Shown: one piece after another, positions 5,392 through 14,500 of the stretch
How the letters are laid out: each line of letters begins with the position of its first letter
Position numbering within the stretch: position 1 is the stretch's first letter
Origin: a virus
Strand: one strand, 5' to 3'
IMG/VR virus record: IMGVR_UViG_3300034198_006096
Location: 1 to 29,016 of that record
DNA: 29,016 bases
Notes under the pieces: generated by a model
The model's database searches: none
Told to the model about the DNA's origin: nothing
What the model saw: the letters and a program-made list of their open reading frames with translations, nothing else
Made by a program: the position numbers and the translations under genes

Positions 5392-6892
5392 CCTCCTCAT
5401 GCCATATGATGCCCGCGTGGCGGGATTATTTCCCGACGCGGCTATCGTTGGCGACGAGATGCAGCTGCCCCATACCTATTCGGTGACACGGTTACTTCGT
5501 AATATGAATTACGATGTTCCGGCTCCAGTGCTCACACAATATGATTGGAACGGATTATCTCCATACGAGGTGCAAAAGAAAACGGTAGCCATGATGACTA
5601 CCAACCGACGCGCCTATGTATTGAACGGACTTGGTACAGGTAAAACGCTGTGTGCGTTGTGGGCGTTTGATTTCCTACGCAGAACCGGCGAAGCCAATAA
5701 GATGCTGGTCGTAGGCCCGCTATCAACTATGTCGTTTACGTGGGAGTCCGAAGTATTCCGGTTCATGTCGCACTATAAGACAGTGGTGCTCCACGGCACC
5801 AAGGCCAAGCGACTAGCTGCCCTAGAGAGTGACGCAGACATCTATATCATTAATCACGACGGCGTTAGCACAATCTATGACGAGCTAATGGCCCGTGATG
5901 ATATTGATGTAATTGTTCTCGACGAGTTGAGCGTCTACCGCAACGGTAGCTCGCAGCGCAATAAGCTCATGCGTAAGGTAACTCGTAATCGTAAATGGGT
6001 TTACGGTCTCACGGGTTCACCAATGCCCCGCTGCGTGACAGACGTTTGGGGTCTGACACAAGTAATAGATCCATCCAGGGCACCTAAATATTTTAAACAG
6101 TGCCAACAAGAATTAATGTACCAAGTCAGCACATATCGCTACCTCCCTAAAGAGGGGGCCGTCAATAAAGCCTTCGATATGTTGCAGCCCTCGGTGCGTT
6201 ACTCACTCGATGACATCGTCGAGTTACCTGACGTTGTGTATCGCTATGTTGAAGTTCCACTTGGTGCAAACCAGAAGAAACTTTACAAAGAAATGCACGG
6301 TAAAGCAGTAGCGATGGCGGAAGACGGCGAGATTAACGCCGCTAACGCTGCGGCAGTAATGAGCAAGTTGCTGCAAATATCTACGGGCTGGGTTTATAAT
6401 TCAAATAAAGACGTGTTCACGCTCGATAATGAATTGCGCGTGCAAACTATGGTTGAGATGGTAAGCGACGCAGATCACAAGGTTTTAGTGTTCGCGCCAT
6501 TTAAATCTGCTTTATCTGGATTAGGTAAGGCGCTTGAAGATGCGGACATAGAATATGCCACGGTGTCAGGTGACACGTCGGCAAGTGACCGCAACGAAAT
6601 CTTCAGCGCTTTTCAAGACACCGATAAATATAAAGTCCTCGTCGCTCATCCAGCGTGTCTCGCACACGGTATTACATTGACAGCGGCAACGACGATTATC
6701 TGGTTCGGCCCCGTACTAGATTTAGAAGTTTTCTTTCAGGCTAACGGTCGCATCACACGCTTGGGCCAAAAGCACAAGCAGTTAGTGCTGATGTTTGGTG
6801 GCACCCCGATTGAAAAGAAAGTTTACGACATGCTCGGTAGGAAGGAGTCAACACAACGTGAATTCCTCGATCTTATCGCAGAGGCTTCATAG
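5375..6892 (+). CDS. SNF2-like DNA helicase/translocase, 505 aa
   Basis: This is a superfamily 2 helicase of the SNF2 type. The first lobe has a Q-like SPYEVQKK segment, motif I GLGTGKT (85-91), motif Ia LVVGPLSTMSFTWESE, motif II LDELS (182-186) and motif III GLTGSPMP. The second lobe has KVLVFAPFK, a motif V region HGITLTAATTII, and motif VI QANGRITRLGQKHK (about 455). DELS in place of DEAD/DEAH is tolerated in phage members. ATG 5375 is preferred to upstream in-frame codons because GGAG lies 10 nt before it. It is a likely partner of the two nucleases upstream in DNA repair, fork restart or recombination. Confidence 0.9.
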   Translation: METAANLLMPYDARVAGLFPDAAIVGDEMQLPHTYSVTRLLRNMNYDVPAPVLTQYDWNGLSPYEVQKKTVAMMTTNRRAYVLNGLGTGKTLCALWAFDFLRRTGEANKMLVVGPLSTMSFTWESEVFRFMSHYKTVVLHGTKAKRLAALESDADIYIINHDGVSTIYDELMARDDIDVIVLDELSVYRNGSSQRNKLMRKVTRNRKWVYGLTGSPMPRCVTDVWGLTQVIDPSRAPKYFKQCQQELMYQVSTYRYLPKEGAVNKAFDMLQPSVRYSLDDIVELPDVVYRYVEVPLGANQKKLYKEMHGKAVAMAEDGEINAANAAAVMSKLLQISTGWVYNSNKDVFTLDNELRVQTMVEMVSDADHKVLVFAPFKSALSGLGKALEDADIEYATVSGDTSASDRNEIFSAFQDTDKYKVLVAHPACLAHGITLTAATTIIWFGPVLDLEVFFQANGRITRLGQKHKQLVLMFGGTPIEKKVYDMLGRKESTQREFLDLIAEAS

Positions 6893-6901
6893 GAGGAAAG
6901 T

Positions 6902-7327
6902 ATGACACAAGCAGTAGAGACTACAGACACACCGTATAATTTTAATGAGCGTGCAGAACAGTTTCATATCTTCAAAGCCAAGAAAAAAGCTATCGAAGAT
7001 AGGCACAAGGAAGAGCTTAAAGACGTTAACGAGGCGATTGAGTTAATCAAGCTCTCTCTACTCGACCACCTCAATAAGTTCGGCCTCGATAATGTTAAGA
7101 CGCCGCACGGCACTATCCACAAAGTGCGTCGTCGTTCTGCACCTATTGAAGACGCGACTGCATTTCTGGAGTTCGTTCGCAAAAGCGATGCGTGGGAATT
7201 TCTGGATCTCAAGTGCAATCTTACAGCTGCGGCAGATTACATTGACGAACACGGTGACGCCCCTCCAGGCGTGACGTTCAAAGTTCACACAGACATCGGC
7301 GTATTAGCGCCAACAAAGAAAGGTTAA
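6902..7327 (+). CDS. conserved phage coiled-coil protein, 141 aa
   Basis: AGGAGGAAAG before the ATG is the strongest ribosome-binding site in the module. Residues 15-60 form a charged coiled-coil helix (FKAKKKAIEDRHKEELKDVN), followed by a small domain with FGLDNVKTPHGTIHKVRRRS, then AWEFLDLKCN and a closing DEHGDAPPGVTFK segment. This shape is common in phages beside replication and recombination genes, and such proteins are often described as Gam-like or siphovirus hypothetical proteins. I cannot assign a biochemical role. The position between helicase and candidate SSB argues for DNA metabolism. Confidence 0.75.
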   Translation: MTQAVETTDTPYNFNERAEQFHIFKAKKKAIEDRHKEELKDVNEAIELIKLSLLDHLNKFGLDNVKTPHGTIHKVRRRSAPIEDATAFLEFVRKSDAWEFLDLKCNLTAAADYIDEHGDAPPGVTFKVHTDIGVLAPTKKG

Positions 7328-7330
7328 GTT

Positions 7331-8290
7331 ATGAGCGATCTAATTGCATTTCCCGACAGCTTCGGTGCCGTTGCGCACCGCGACGCGGGTTCCTTCCAAG
7401 ACGACTTAGCAGCTGGGTTGTCCAGCAGCTTTGGTGTCCTATCCATACAGGGCAAGGTGTTTCGTATCCGCTACGGCGGCAACGAGACACCATTAGTTGA
7501 CGCGCGTAAAAATCCATTACCACAGCTTGACGTTGTTATTGTCGGCGCATCCCCCCATGTGTCGCGTACATACTACGAGGGTGGCTTTGAGGCTAACGCT
7601 GGCCGCGCGCCGACTTGCTCGTCATCAGACGGCAAAGTGCCTGACGCCCGTGTCGAAAACCCACCGGCTCGGTCATGTCTGGCGTGCCCGTACGCCGTTC
7701 GTGACCAAGTTACGCCAACTAACGCTAAAGTCTCCAAGTGCGCCAATAACAAGCGCATCGCCATTGTCCCCCTTGGCGATCTGGAGAACGAACAGTTCGG
7801 TGGGCCTATGCTGCTGCGCATCCCCGGCGGTTCACTAAAGAGCCTGACCAATTATGCGCAGGCCCTGAAGTCAAAACGCTTTCATAGCTACGAAGTGGCT
7901 ACGACATTGCAGTTTGATTTCGCAGTTGCACATCCACGACTTGTGTTTTCTCCACTGCGTCCGCTTACACCCGACGAGCAGCATGTCATCAACGATATGC
8001 GCGCTGGTGGCCAGTTGAACTCAGTGTTGGCGACATCTGACATGGAGCATGGGGAGGGTTCGCAACGTCAACCTGTTAACGCTGATGTTGCAGCGCAGAA
8101 CGCAATGGATGCTTTTCCAGTAAAAATGGAGCACGCACAACCTGCGTCACCTGTCAAGGTAACTCCGAAAAATAAAGTTACACGTCCTGTGAAATCTCAG
8201 ATTGCTGAGGCAGTGAATGATCCTGTAACAATCACGCCGCCGCAATCATTCGAAGCCGACTTAGACGCGAAACTAAAAGGTCTGATGTAG
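7331..8290 (+). CDS. conserved phage protein with Cys4 motif; candidate ssDNA-binding protein, 319 aa
   Basis: Residues 1-210 look like a beta-rich globular domain with a Cys4 insertion (C96, then C116 and C119 as C-L-A-C, then C137), suitable for a zinc site. From about 225 the sequence becomes a Pro/Ala/Gln-rich disordered linker, ending in a short conserved-looking tail, SFEADLDAKLKGLM. A zinc motif set into a beta barrel plus a flexible tail with an acidic-aromatic tip is the plan of T4 gp32-like proteins, and no other SSB candidate is visible among otherwise complete replication genes. This is inference from architecture only. A terminator follows directly. Confidence 0.65.
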   Translation: MSDLIAFPDSFGAVAHRDAGSFQDDLAAGLSSSFGVLSIQGKVFRIRYGGNETPLVDARKNPLPQLDVVIVGASPHVSRTYYEGGFEANAGRAPTCSSSDGKVPDARVENPPARSCLACPYAVRDQVTPTNAKVSKCANNKRIAIVPLGDLENEQFGGPMLLRIPGGSLKSLTNYAQALKSKRFHSYEVATTLQFDFAVAHPRLVFSPLRPLTPDEQHVINDMRAGGQLNSVLATSDMEHGEGSQRQPVNADVAAQNAMDAFPVKMEHAQPASPVKVTPKNKVTRPVKSQIAEAVNDPVTITPPQSFEADLDAKLKGLM

Positions 8291-8298
8291 TAGCTACT

Positions 8299-8329
8299 GC
8301 GGGAGGTTAACGCCTCCCGCTTATTTTTT
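8299..8329 (+). terminator. rho-independent terminator after the candidate SSB gene
   Basis: GCGGGAGG (8299-8306) pairs with CCTCCCGC (8313-8320) across a 6-nt loop and is followed by TTATTTTTT. It is a strong terminator just before the primase-helicase gene. Confidence 0.85.
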
Positions 8330-8342
8330 GCTGGGGGGATTA

Positions 8343-11255
8343 ATGTTCACCGACGCTCGACGCTTTTTCGCGCGCATACGACACTGGGACACACCTGACT
8401 TCACTGGTATCCACTACACGGTGCCAGGACGTAATGGGGGCAAGGCTTTTTGGAGAGGTAAGCCTGTCCAATCCATAGAAGAAGCAGTTAGACAACTTGC
8501 ATGGATAACTAAACAGACCAACACACGCGACGTATATGTCGCACTTGGAACGCAGCGCGAAACGCAGACGATGACGAAAGATGGTCGTCCGTTTCAGGTC
8601 GCATGGCGTGCTAAAGAGAATACAGTTTCTTTCAAAACTTTGTTCGTTGACATCGACGTTAAAGACGGCGCGTACCCAGACCGCAAAGCAGCAGTCGAGG
8701 CGCTTGGCGCGTTTGTAAAGTCAGCAAATATTCCAACATTTAACATGGTAGTCGCAAGCGGTACCGGCGGATTACATGTCTACTGGGTTTTAGACCGCGA
8801 TGTGCCCGCCGCTGAATGGCACTGGATGGGCCTTGCGCTTGCAAACGCTGGTCTTCAGTTCGGTCTAAAGTTTGATAGTCAGTGCAGCTATGATTACACG
8901 CGCGTCCTTAGAGTTCCTGACACACAGAACTTTAAGATGGGCGACCCATTACCCGTGCAGTTATTACTCTGCGACGATAAAGATATTTCTGTTGAGCTTA
9001 TGGCGGAACGGCTAGAGCCTTTTCGTTCATTAAAGCTAACTCCCGTAGAGACTAATTCAGACTACGAAGACGAACTATTAATGGGCCTAGAGCCACGGGC
9101 TCAGATGCGCGACATCGCCGAGGTGTCGAAGCAATGCGGTTGGGTTCGCAATAGTCTGGACACGGGTGGACGGGACAATAATAACGCGCTGCGCCTGTAT
9201 GCGTATGGGTTAGCGCAGTTCTGCCACGACGCTAAAGACGTAGCTTGGCGCATGGTTCATCAGCGGGCAACGCTTGATGACGATGAGTTCGAGACAACTT
9301 ATGAGCGCGTCGCTGAAACGCACCTCACAAATCCTCGGGGCTTCCCCCGCTGCAATACAATCGAGATGGCGGGCGCGATGGAGTGCCGGGACTGTCCGCT
9401 ACGTGGAACGATTGCGTCACCGTTATCAAAAGTAAGAGCGGCGGAAGCGCCAGTTGTTATTGATAACTGGACACCGTGCCCCACGGGATACACGCTCGAT
9501 AACGACGGCTTTTACTGGCAACCAGAGGTGGACGAGAACGGAGCGCCGGAACCAAACCCACGACCAATATTTCCCAAGCCCATCCATCAGCCTTGGCTGG
9601 CAGAGGTGGACGGAGATTGGTGCCTGCAATTCATCACGACAAAAGCAGGTACTGAACCGCTCTATGCGACAATCAATCTTGGCGACACAAGCTCCAAGGA
9701 TAGCTTGGGTAAGGCGCTGCGCAAGCGGGCGCTTATCTCTGTCCCCGTAACGGACAAGGTGTTTCAGTTCATGACAAGTTTCATCGACCTCTTACAGTCC
9801 GCGAAGCAGGGCATCGTGGATACGAAGCCGTTCGGCTGGCAGAAGGGACTAGACGCCGGGTTCGCCTTCGGGGCGAAGAACTACACTCCTGAAGGTATCA
9901 AACCGGCACCGTTCCCCGGTGACGGCTTGGAGTGCTACGGCGTGCAAGGTTCACCTGACCCTTGGATGGCTGCGGCCAAGTGCGTGACGAGCCAAGGCCG
10001 CCCATCACTCGATGTCATCCTAGCCTCTGCGTTTGCAGCCCCATTGGTAAACCTATGCGGCGGCGACGTTGAGGGTTTCGTCATTGGTGCTGTGTCAGGG
10101 GCCAGTGGTGTCGGCAAGACAACGACGCTTAACATTGCCCAAGCCGTATGGGCTTCTCCACAATCCGCGAAGATGGGCCTGACTGACACGGTCAATTCGA
10201 CCTTTGGTAAGGCTGGTAATTTACGCCACCTCCCGCTCTATTGGGACGAGATCAAAGGTGACCGCGAGACAAAGAACTTTATTCAACTGCTATTCCAGTT
10301 GACAGGTGGCAAGGAAAAGAACCGCATGACCCGTGCGGCTACGGTTCGTGAGGCCAAGACATGGTCAACGATCCTAGTCTACGGCACCAATAGCAGCTTA
10401 TCGAATGCGCTGGTCAGTCAGACAGCTGACACGGTCGCGGGTAACATGCGCCTATTTGAATTCAATGTCCCTGCGATAACTGATGCTACGCGTCAGAGGG
10501 ATATTAGTACCCACGTTGGTGCGCTCAACGATAACTACGGCCATGCGGGTGCTGCGTTCTCTGAATACATAGGCTCGTGCCAGCGAGAGCTACGCGAGCG
10601 GCTTGCCGTCATGCGAGAAGAGTGGGCGCAAGAAGTAGACGCTGATGACAGTGAACGCTTCTGGGTAGCGGCCTGCGCGACCATTTTACTTGGGGCCGAA
10701 CTGGCAAATAAAATCGGACTGACTGAATTTGATGTCACTGCGCTTCGTGCGTTCTTAAAGCGCGAGCACAAGCGCATGAAGACTGAGCTTGGGGAGACGC
10801 AAAACAATCTGTCTAACCCTGTGAACGTGCAGGCGCTGTTTAGTGAATACTTAGCATCGCAGGCGGCACGGTTCACTTTATTCACGAACAAGATACCGGA
10901 AGGTAGCGGCGCTCCACGTAAGGGGGCAATCAAAGTAATTGGTGAGGGTACGTCGCGTATAAATAAAATAGAAACCGTTCACGTACATATCGGTATGGAG
11001 AACCGGTTGATCCGCCTGTCACGATCCTCACTGACAACATGGTCGCATAATAGAGGGCTAGATATAGAGAGTTTTATTGACGCCCTAAAGTTACACCTTG
11101 GTGCAAAGGTGGCACCGTCATGCCGTATTGGTGCTGGTACGGAATACACGAACGGTGCGCGCCCTGGCATTGAAATTCATACAAGGGGTACACCGTTAGA
11201 CGCCTACATAGACGAACTTGACGCTTTGCAGGCGAGTGCGCCGGAGGCGGTTTAA
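8343..11255 (+). CDS. primase-polymerase (AEP) fused to DUF927-type helicase, 970 aa
   Basis: The N-terminal 220 residues carry the archaeo-eukaryotic primase signature: FVDIDVK (D103, D105), ASGTGGLHVYW (138-148) and RVLRVPDTQNFK (187-198). A middle region has a Cys/His cluster (CNTIEMAGAMECRDCP, around 335-350) that may bind zinc. The C-terminal half is a DUF927-like ring helicase with Walker A GASGVGKTT (about 585-593) and Walker B-like LPLYWDEIKG. Together these would prime and unwind at the phage fork. ATG 8343 has GGGGGG 4-9 nt upstream; a TTG at 8328 is also in frame but lies in the terminator T-run. The gene ends inside the 3' end of the convergent HNH gene. Confidence 0.9.
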   Translation: MFTDARRFFARIRHWDTPDFTGIHYTVPGRNGGKAFWRGKPVQSIEEAVRQLAWITKQTNTRDVYVALGTQRETQTMTKDGRPFQVAWRAKENTVSFKTLFVDIDVKDGAYPDRKAAVEALGAFVKSANIPTFNMVVASGTGGLHVYWVLDRDVPAAEWHWMGLALANAGLQFGLKFDSQCSYDYTRVLRVPDTQNFKMGDPLPVQLLLCDDKDISVELMAERLEPFRSLKLTPVETNSDYEDELLMGLEPRAQMRDIAEVSKQCGWVRNSLDTGGRDNNNALRLYAYGLAQFCHDAKDVAWRMVHQRATLDDDEFETTYERVAETHLTNPRGFPRCNTIEMAGAMECRDCPLRGTIASPLSKVRAAEAPVVIDNWTPCPTGYTLDNDGFYWQPEVDENGAPEPNPRPIFPKPIHQPWLAEVDGDWCLQFITTKAGTEPLYATINLGDTSSKDSLGKALRKRALISVPVTDKVFQFMTSFIDLLQSAKQGIVDTKPFGWQKGLDAGFAFGAKNYTPEGIKPAPFPGDGLECYGVQGSPDPWMAAAKCVTSQGRPSLDVILASAFAAPLVNLCGGDVEGFVIGAVSGASGVGKTTTLNIAQAVWASPQSAKMGLTDTVNSTFGKAGNLRHLPLYWDEIKGDRETKNFIQLLFQLTGGKEKNRMTRAATVREAKTWSTILVYGTNSSLSNALVSQTADTVAGNMRLFEFNVPAITDATRQRDISTHVGALNDNYGHAGAAFSEYIGSCQRELRERLAVMREEWAQEVDADDSERFWVAACATILLGAELANKIGLTEFDVTALRAFLKREHKRMKTELGETQNNLSNPVNVQALFSEYLASQAARFTLFTNKIPEGSGAPRKGAIKVIGEGTSRINKIETVHVHIGMENRLIRLSRSSLTTWSHNRGLDIESFIDALKLHLGAKVAPSCRIGAGTEYTNGARPGIEIHTRGTPLDAYIDELDALQASAPEAV

Positions 11256-11530
11256 GTATTAGAGATCATTCCCGCCTTCTTGTTGCGTGGGAATGATCTA
11301 TTTTCACGTTGAGACGTTATTCGTACATTCTTCAACGTGTTAGAGCCGCCTTTGACAAGGGGCTTTTTATGATCGACTTCTTTCTTGGAGCCTTCTTCTA
11401 TGAGGCCAGCCTTGATAGCAGCACGACGTAGCCGATGGCGTTGGGCGTTACCGGAGTCCGACCCGGTTCCGTTTTCCCCGCGCTTTTTCTGCAACTCGTA
11501 CTCGCGTTTATAATCGCGTTTGTAAACCAT
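11252..11530 (-). CDS. small HNH-type nuclease, 92 aa
   Basis: The C-terminal half has VDHKKPLVKGGSNTLKNVRI and then a QREN segment: D53-H54, N64/N68 and N77 fit the beta-beta-alpha metal fold of HNH nucleases, with Asn in the last position. The N-terminal half is very basic (KRDYKREYELQKKR, HRLRRAAIK) and would contact DNA. ATG 11530 is chosen because it overlaps the stop of the 2447-aa gene (TGATG) and has GGAG upstream; a longer in-frame start at 11572 lies inside that gene. It could be a mobile homing-type nuclease or a packaging-associated HNH. It is the last gene of the late operon. Confidence 0.75.
   Translation of the reverse strand: MVYKRDYKREYELQKKRGENGTGSDSGNAQRHRLRRAAIKAGLIEEGSKKEVDHKKPLVKGGSNTLKNVRITSQRENRSFPRNKKAGMISNT
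11263..11304 (+). terminator. probable terminator of the rightward module, inside the HNH gene
   Basis: AGATCATTCCC (11263-11273) and GGGAATGATCT (11289-11299) form an exact 11-bp stem with a 15-nt loop, followed on the plus strand by ATTTTC. It lies 8 nt after the primase-helicase stop and within codons near the end of the leftward HNH gene. It could also stop leftward transcripts, although no U-run follows on that strand. Confidence 0.6.
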
Positions 11531-14500
11531 CAGTGCGCTCCAAATAATTGTTGGTTGCGTTTCAAAATCCATTTCTCATTAGGGTGCGGTGCTTGCCCCA
11601 GATGCGCGTCACGCTGCTTCTTCGTGTGCATCGCACGATAATCGTTAAGCTGCGACCGTGTAAGGCGCGCTTCATGCGGGCGGTCTTTATTCCACCGCTC
11701 AATTTCTCCCCACAAACGAGCCCGTTCATTACCGTCCTTGGCAGTGGCCCACTTCGTTTCAAACGAAGACCGCTCGGCCTGCTGCGCACGGGTCTCTTTG
11801 TAGTTGAGGTTTCTTTCTTCAGCCTCTCGCGCAACGCGTGTCGGTCTAAAACCAAGGCCCGTGGCTACAGCTTCTGTAGGCGACAACGTCTTATCAGACT
11901 TGTTGTAACCACGAGATGTCTTGTCTGCCTCCATGTACCCGCTGACACCCTTACGCACATCAGCGACGGCTTTGATCGGGATAGCGTCGAGCGCATGGGT
12001 TCCGGCCTCACTCCAAGAAGAACTATCACGGAGCCCAGCAAGCGCACGGGCGCTTTCGCCCAATGTGGAGCTGAACGCTCCACCCATTATCTTACCAATC
12101 CATTCGTCGATGCTGCTCTGCTTTGATGACTTAGGAACGTCAGGGAAAAGCATCTGCTGCATACCCAGACGCCCACTGAGGTCAATACCAGCTGCGCGAG
12201 ACGCACCATGAAGGATGACATCTACCGCCTCCGGCGACATACCCGCACCCTTTGTCAGCCAACCACGAACGGTGCCATCGACCCACTGATCCCAATCGTC
12301 GTTGCTGCCAGCAATTCCCATTGCTGCATTGTAAATGACCTTAAACGGTTCCACGGGTAAACCGGCAGCGCCTGCTGCGATTGCCTGAATAACGAGCAAA
12401 CCACCCAAGGCGCTGATAGCTTCAGGGTTGCCCTTGATAGCTTCGCCCATTTGAGAGCCAAGCAGCGTGTAAACTTTAGCGCCATACTTTTTAAACTGAA
12501 GCGCCGCGCCAAAGCTGTTATTGCTGAACAGCGGGCTAGAGTTCGTACGAGAGTAGTTACCCATCGTTTCGGTCACGACATCGTGCGCGTAGTCGAGAGC
12601 TTCCTTATGCGCATTAGCTGCGTCACCAAGTCTGGCTTTTTCTAACTTATAGGCTGCAACGCCAACCAGTGCGCGGTTGATAGTCTCGATGCCCAGCGTC
12701 ATCTGCCGAGACATGCGGTCCATTGTGTCAAGCGTGCGCTCCGCAAAGTTTCCTTCGCGGGTTGTTTCTTGCTTGAAGATATACTCGGCCTCTGGAGACA
12801 TAAGCCCGGTATCAACCATGTGGTCGATAACAGCGGCTAGGTTCTTGCCATCCTCGGCCTTTAGAAGATTATTTCTAATGGTAGCGATGTGATCCGTTGG
12901 CGTAGCATTAATATCTACCGCCTTGAACGTATCCTTAAACGCCCGACGGATAACTCCACCGCCGCCTAACGTACCGCCGATACCACCACCACCGCCAATG
13001 TCACGCAGCGTCGAGGCCATTGTCGCGTAAGACTGAACATGGCCGTGTTTGCCACCGATTGTCGTGCCGCCAAGTATCCAGGGCTCTGTCGCGTTTACGG
13101 CGTGGAAACTGACGCCAAATAATTTATCAAGCGCCGTCACTTGGAGCATACGGCGAACAATCGGGTTTGTTGCTGCGCTGCTCGTACTTTGAAGCAACCG
13201 TGACTTCAGTTCGTCGTAGAGTTCTTTGCGCTCGGTGTTACCCGTAAAGTCTTTGATGTCATCCAAGCGCTGGCTTACTTTATCCAATGCCTCTTGGACG
13301 GCTGGCATATGCTCCGCTGTCGCCATGTCACGGCTGGCACGGTCAAAATAACTAGCGATAGCGCGGGTGTAATCCTCATCCGCACCGCGTATTTTCTCCG
13401 CATGGAGTAAATTCTGACGGATGCTTGTCTTGCTTGCGCGCATCCGTGCAACGGTTTCACCGATTGTTTTAAGGATGGCTTCCTGTTCATCCTGGGGCTT
13501 ACGCTGAAACTCCGCTTGCTTACGCAAACGGTCGCGCAGCGCGTCCATACGAGGAATAAGCGGAGCGGACTCCGGGGATATAAAATCTGGATGCGTGTTA
13601 GCGAACGGCTCACTAACCTCAGAGTACATTGGGCGACCATTAATGGTCTCACCCTTTAATTTATTCTGGAGCGTAAAGCCCTCTGTCGAGCCATAGACCT
13701 TACCAGAATATTTAGTCTTGAGCGGAACACGGTAAACCTCGGGGCTCTCGCGGTCTAGCTCTAATGGCTTCGCAGCGTCATCGACATTGAACTTACCCAT
13801 CTCGACCGAGCCGATGTCGTGGCCGTGGTCTTTAACGGCGCTGTCGATAAACTTCTCGACGCGAGACTTAAACGCAGTCTGAGTTTCACCTTCATTGCGG
13901 GTGAACTCTACGTAGCCGTCCTTGTCGAGGCGACCGCCCTCACCGACATCATAAATAGCTCGCTTGGCTGAGACCCAGTGCGTGCCCTCGCGCTGGAGCG
14001 GAGCATAAGTGCCAGCTTCTTTTTTGAATTTATCCCGAATGGCTCCGAGCCATTGCAAACTCTCGTCACTCTCAGAATTAATGACGCCATCCCAATCATC
14101 GGGAAGATCAAGAGCCTTCTTATCCCGATCTGTCAGTGCGCCGCCGGGAGCTTTATCATCTTCGTAGAAGCGTCGAGCAAGACCCTCTAGGTCACCAAAC
14201 TTTACGCCGGAAAGACGCAACGCCTCATGTAGTTTCGATACAGCAGTTTCAGTGTGATACTTGTTAACAGTATCCCTGACGCGCTTCATCCCGTTCCAAA
14301 GCTGCTCGTTATCTTTAAATTTAGCGAGGCGTTCTTTATTTTTTTCAAGCCAAGCGACACCGGCACGGTTTTCAATGCCCGTATCAAACTGCTCACGACC
14401 GCGCTCGATGTCCACGCCAAAGTGGCGCGCATCATACATGAGATCCGCAGCGTCCTTGAACGCTTCACCGTGAACGCGCTGGAGTTCTACACCGAGCTTC

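Noticed and set aside
11252-11530. integrase or transposase
   Set aside because: The protein is a small HNH nuclease; no recombinase motif, inverted repeats or target duplication was seen around it.
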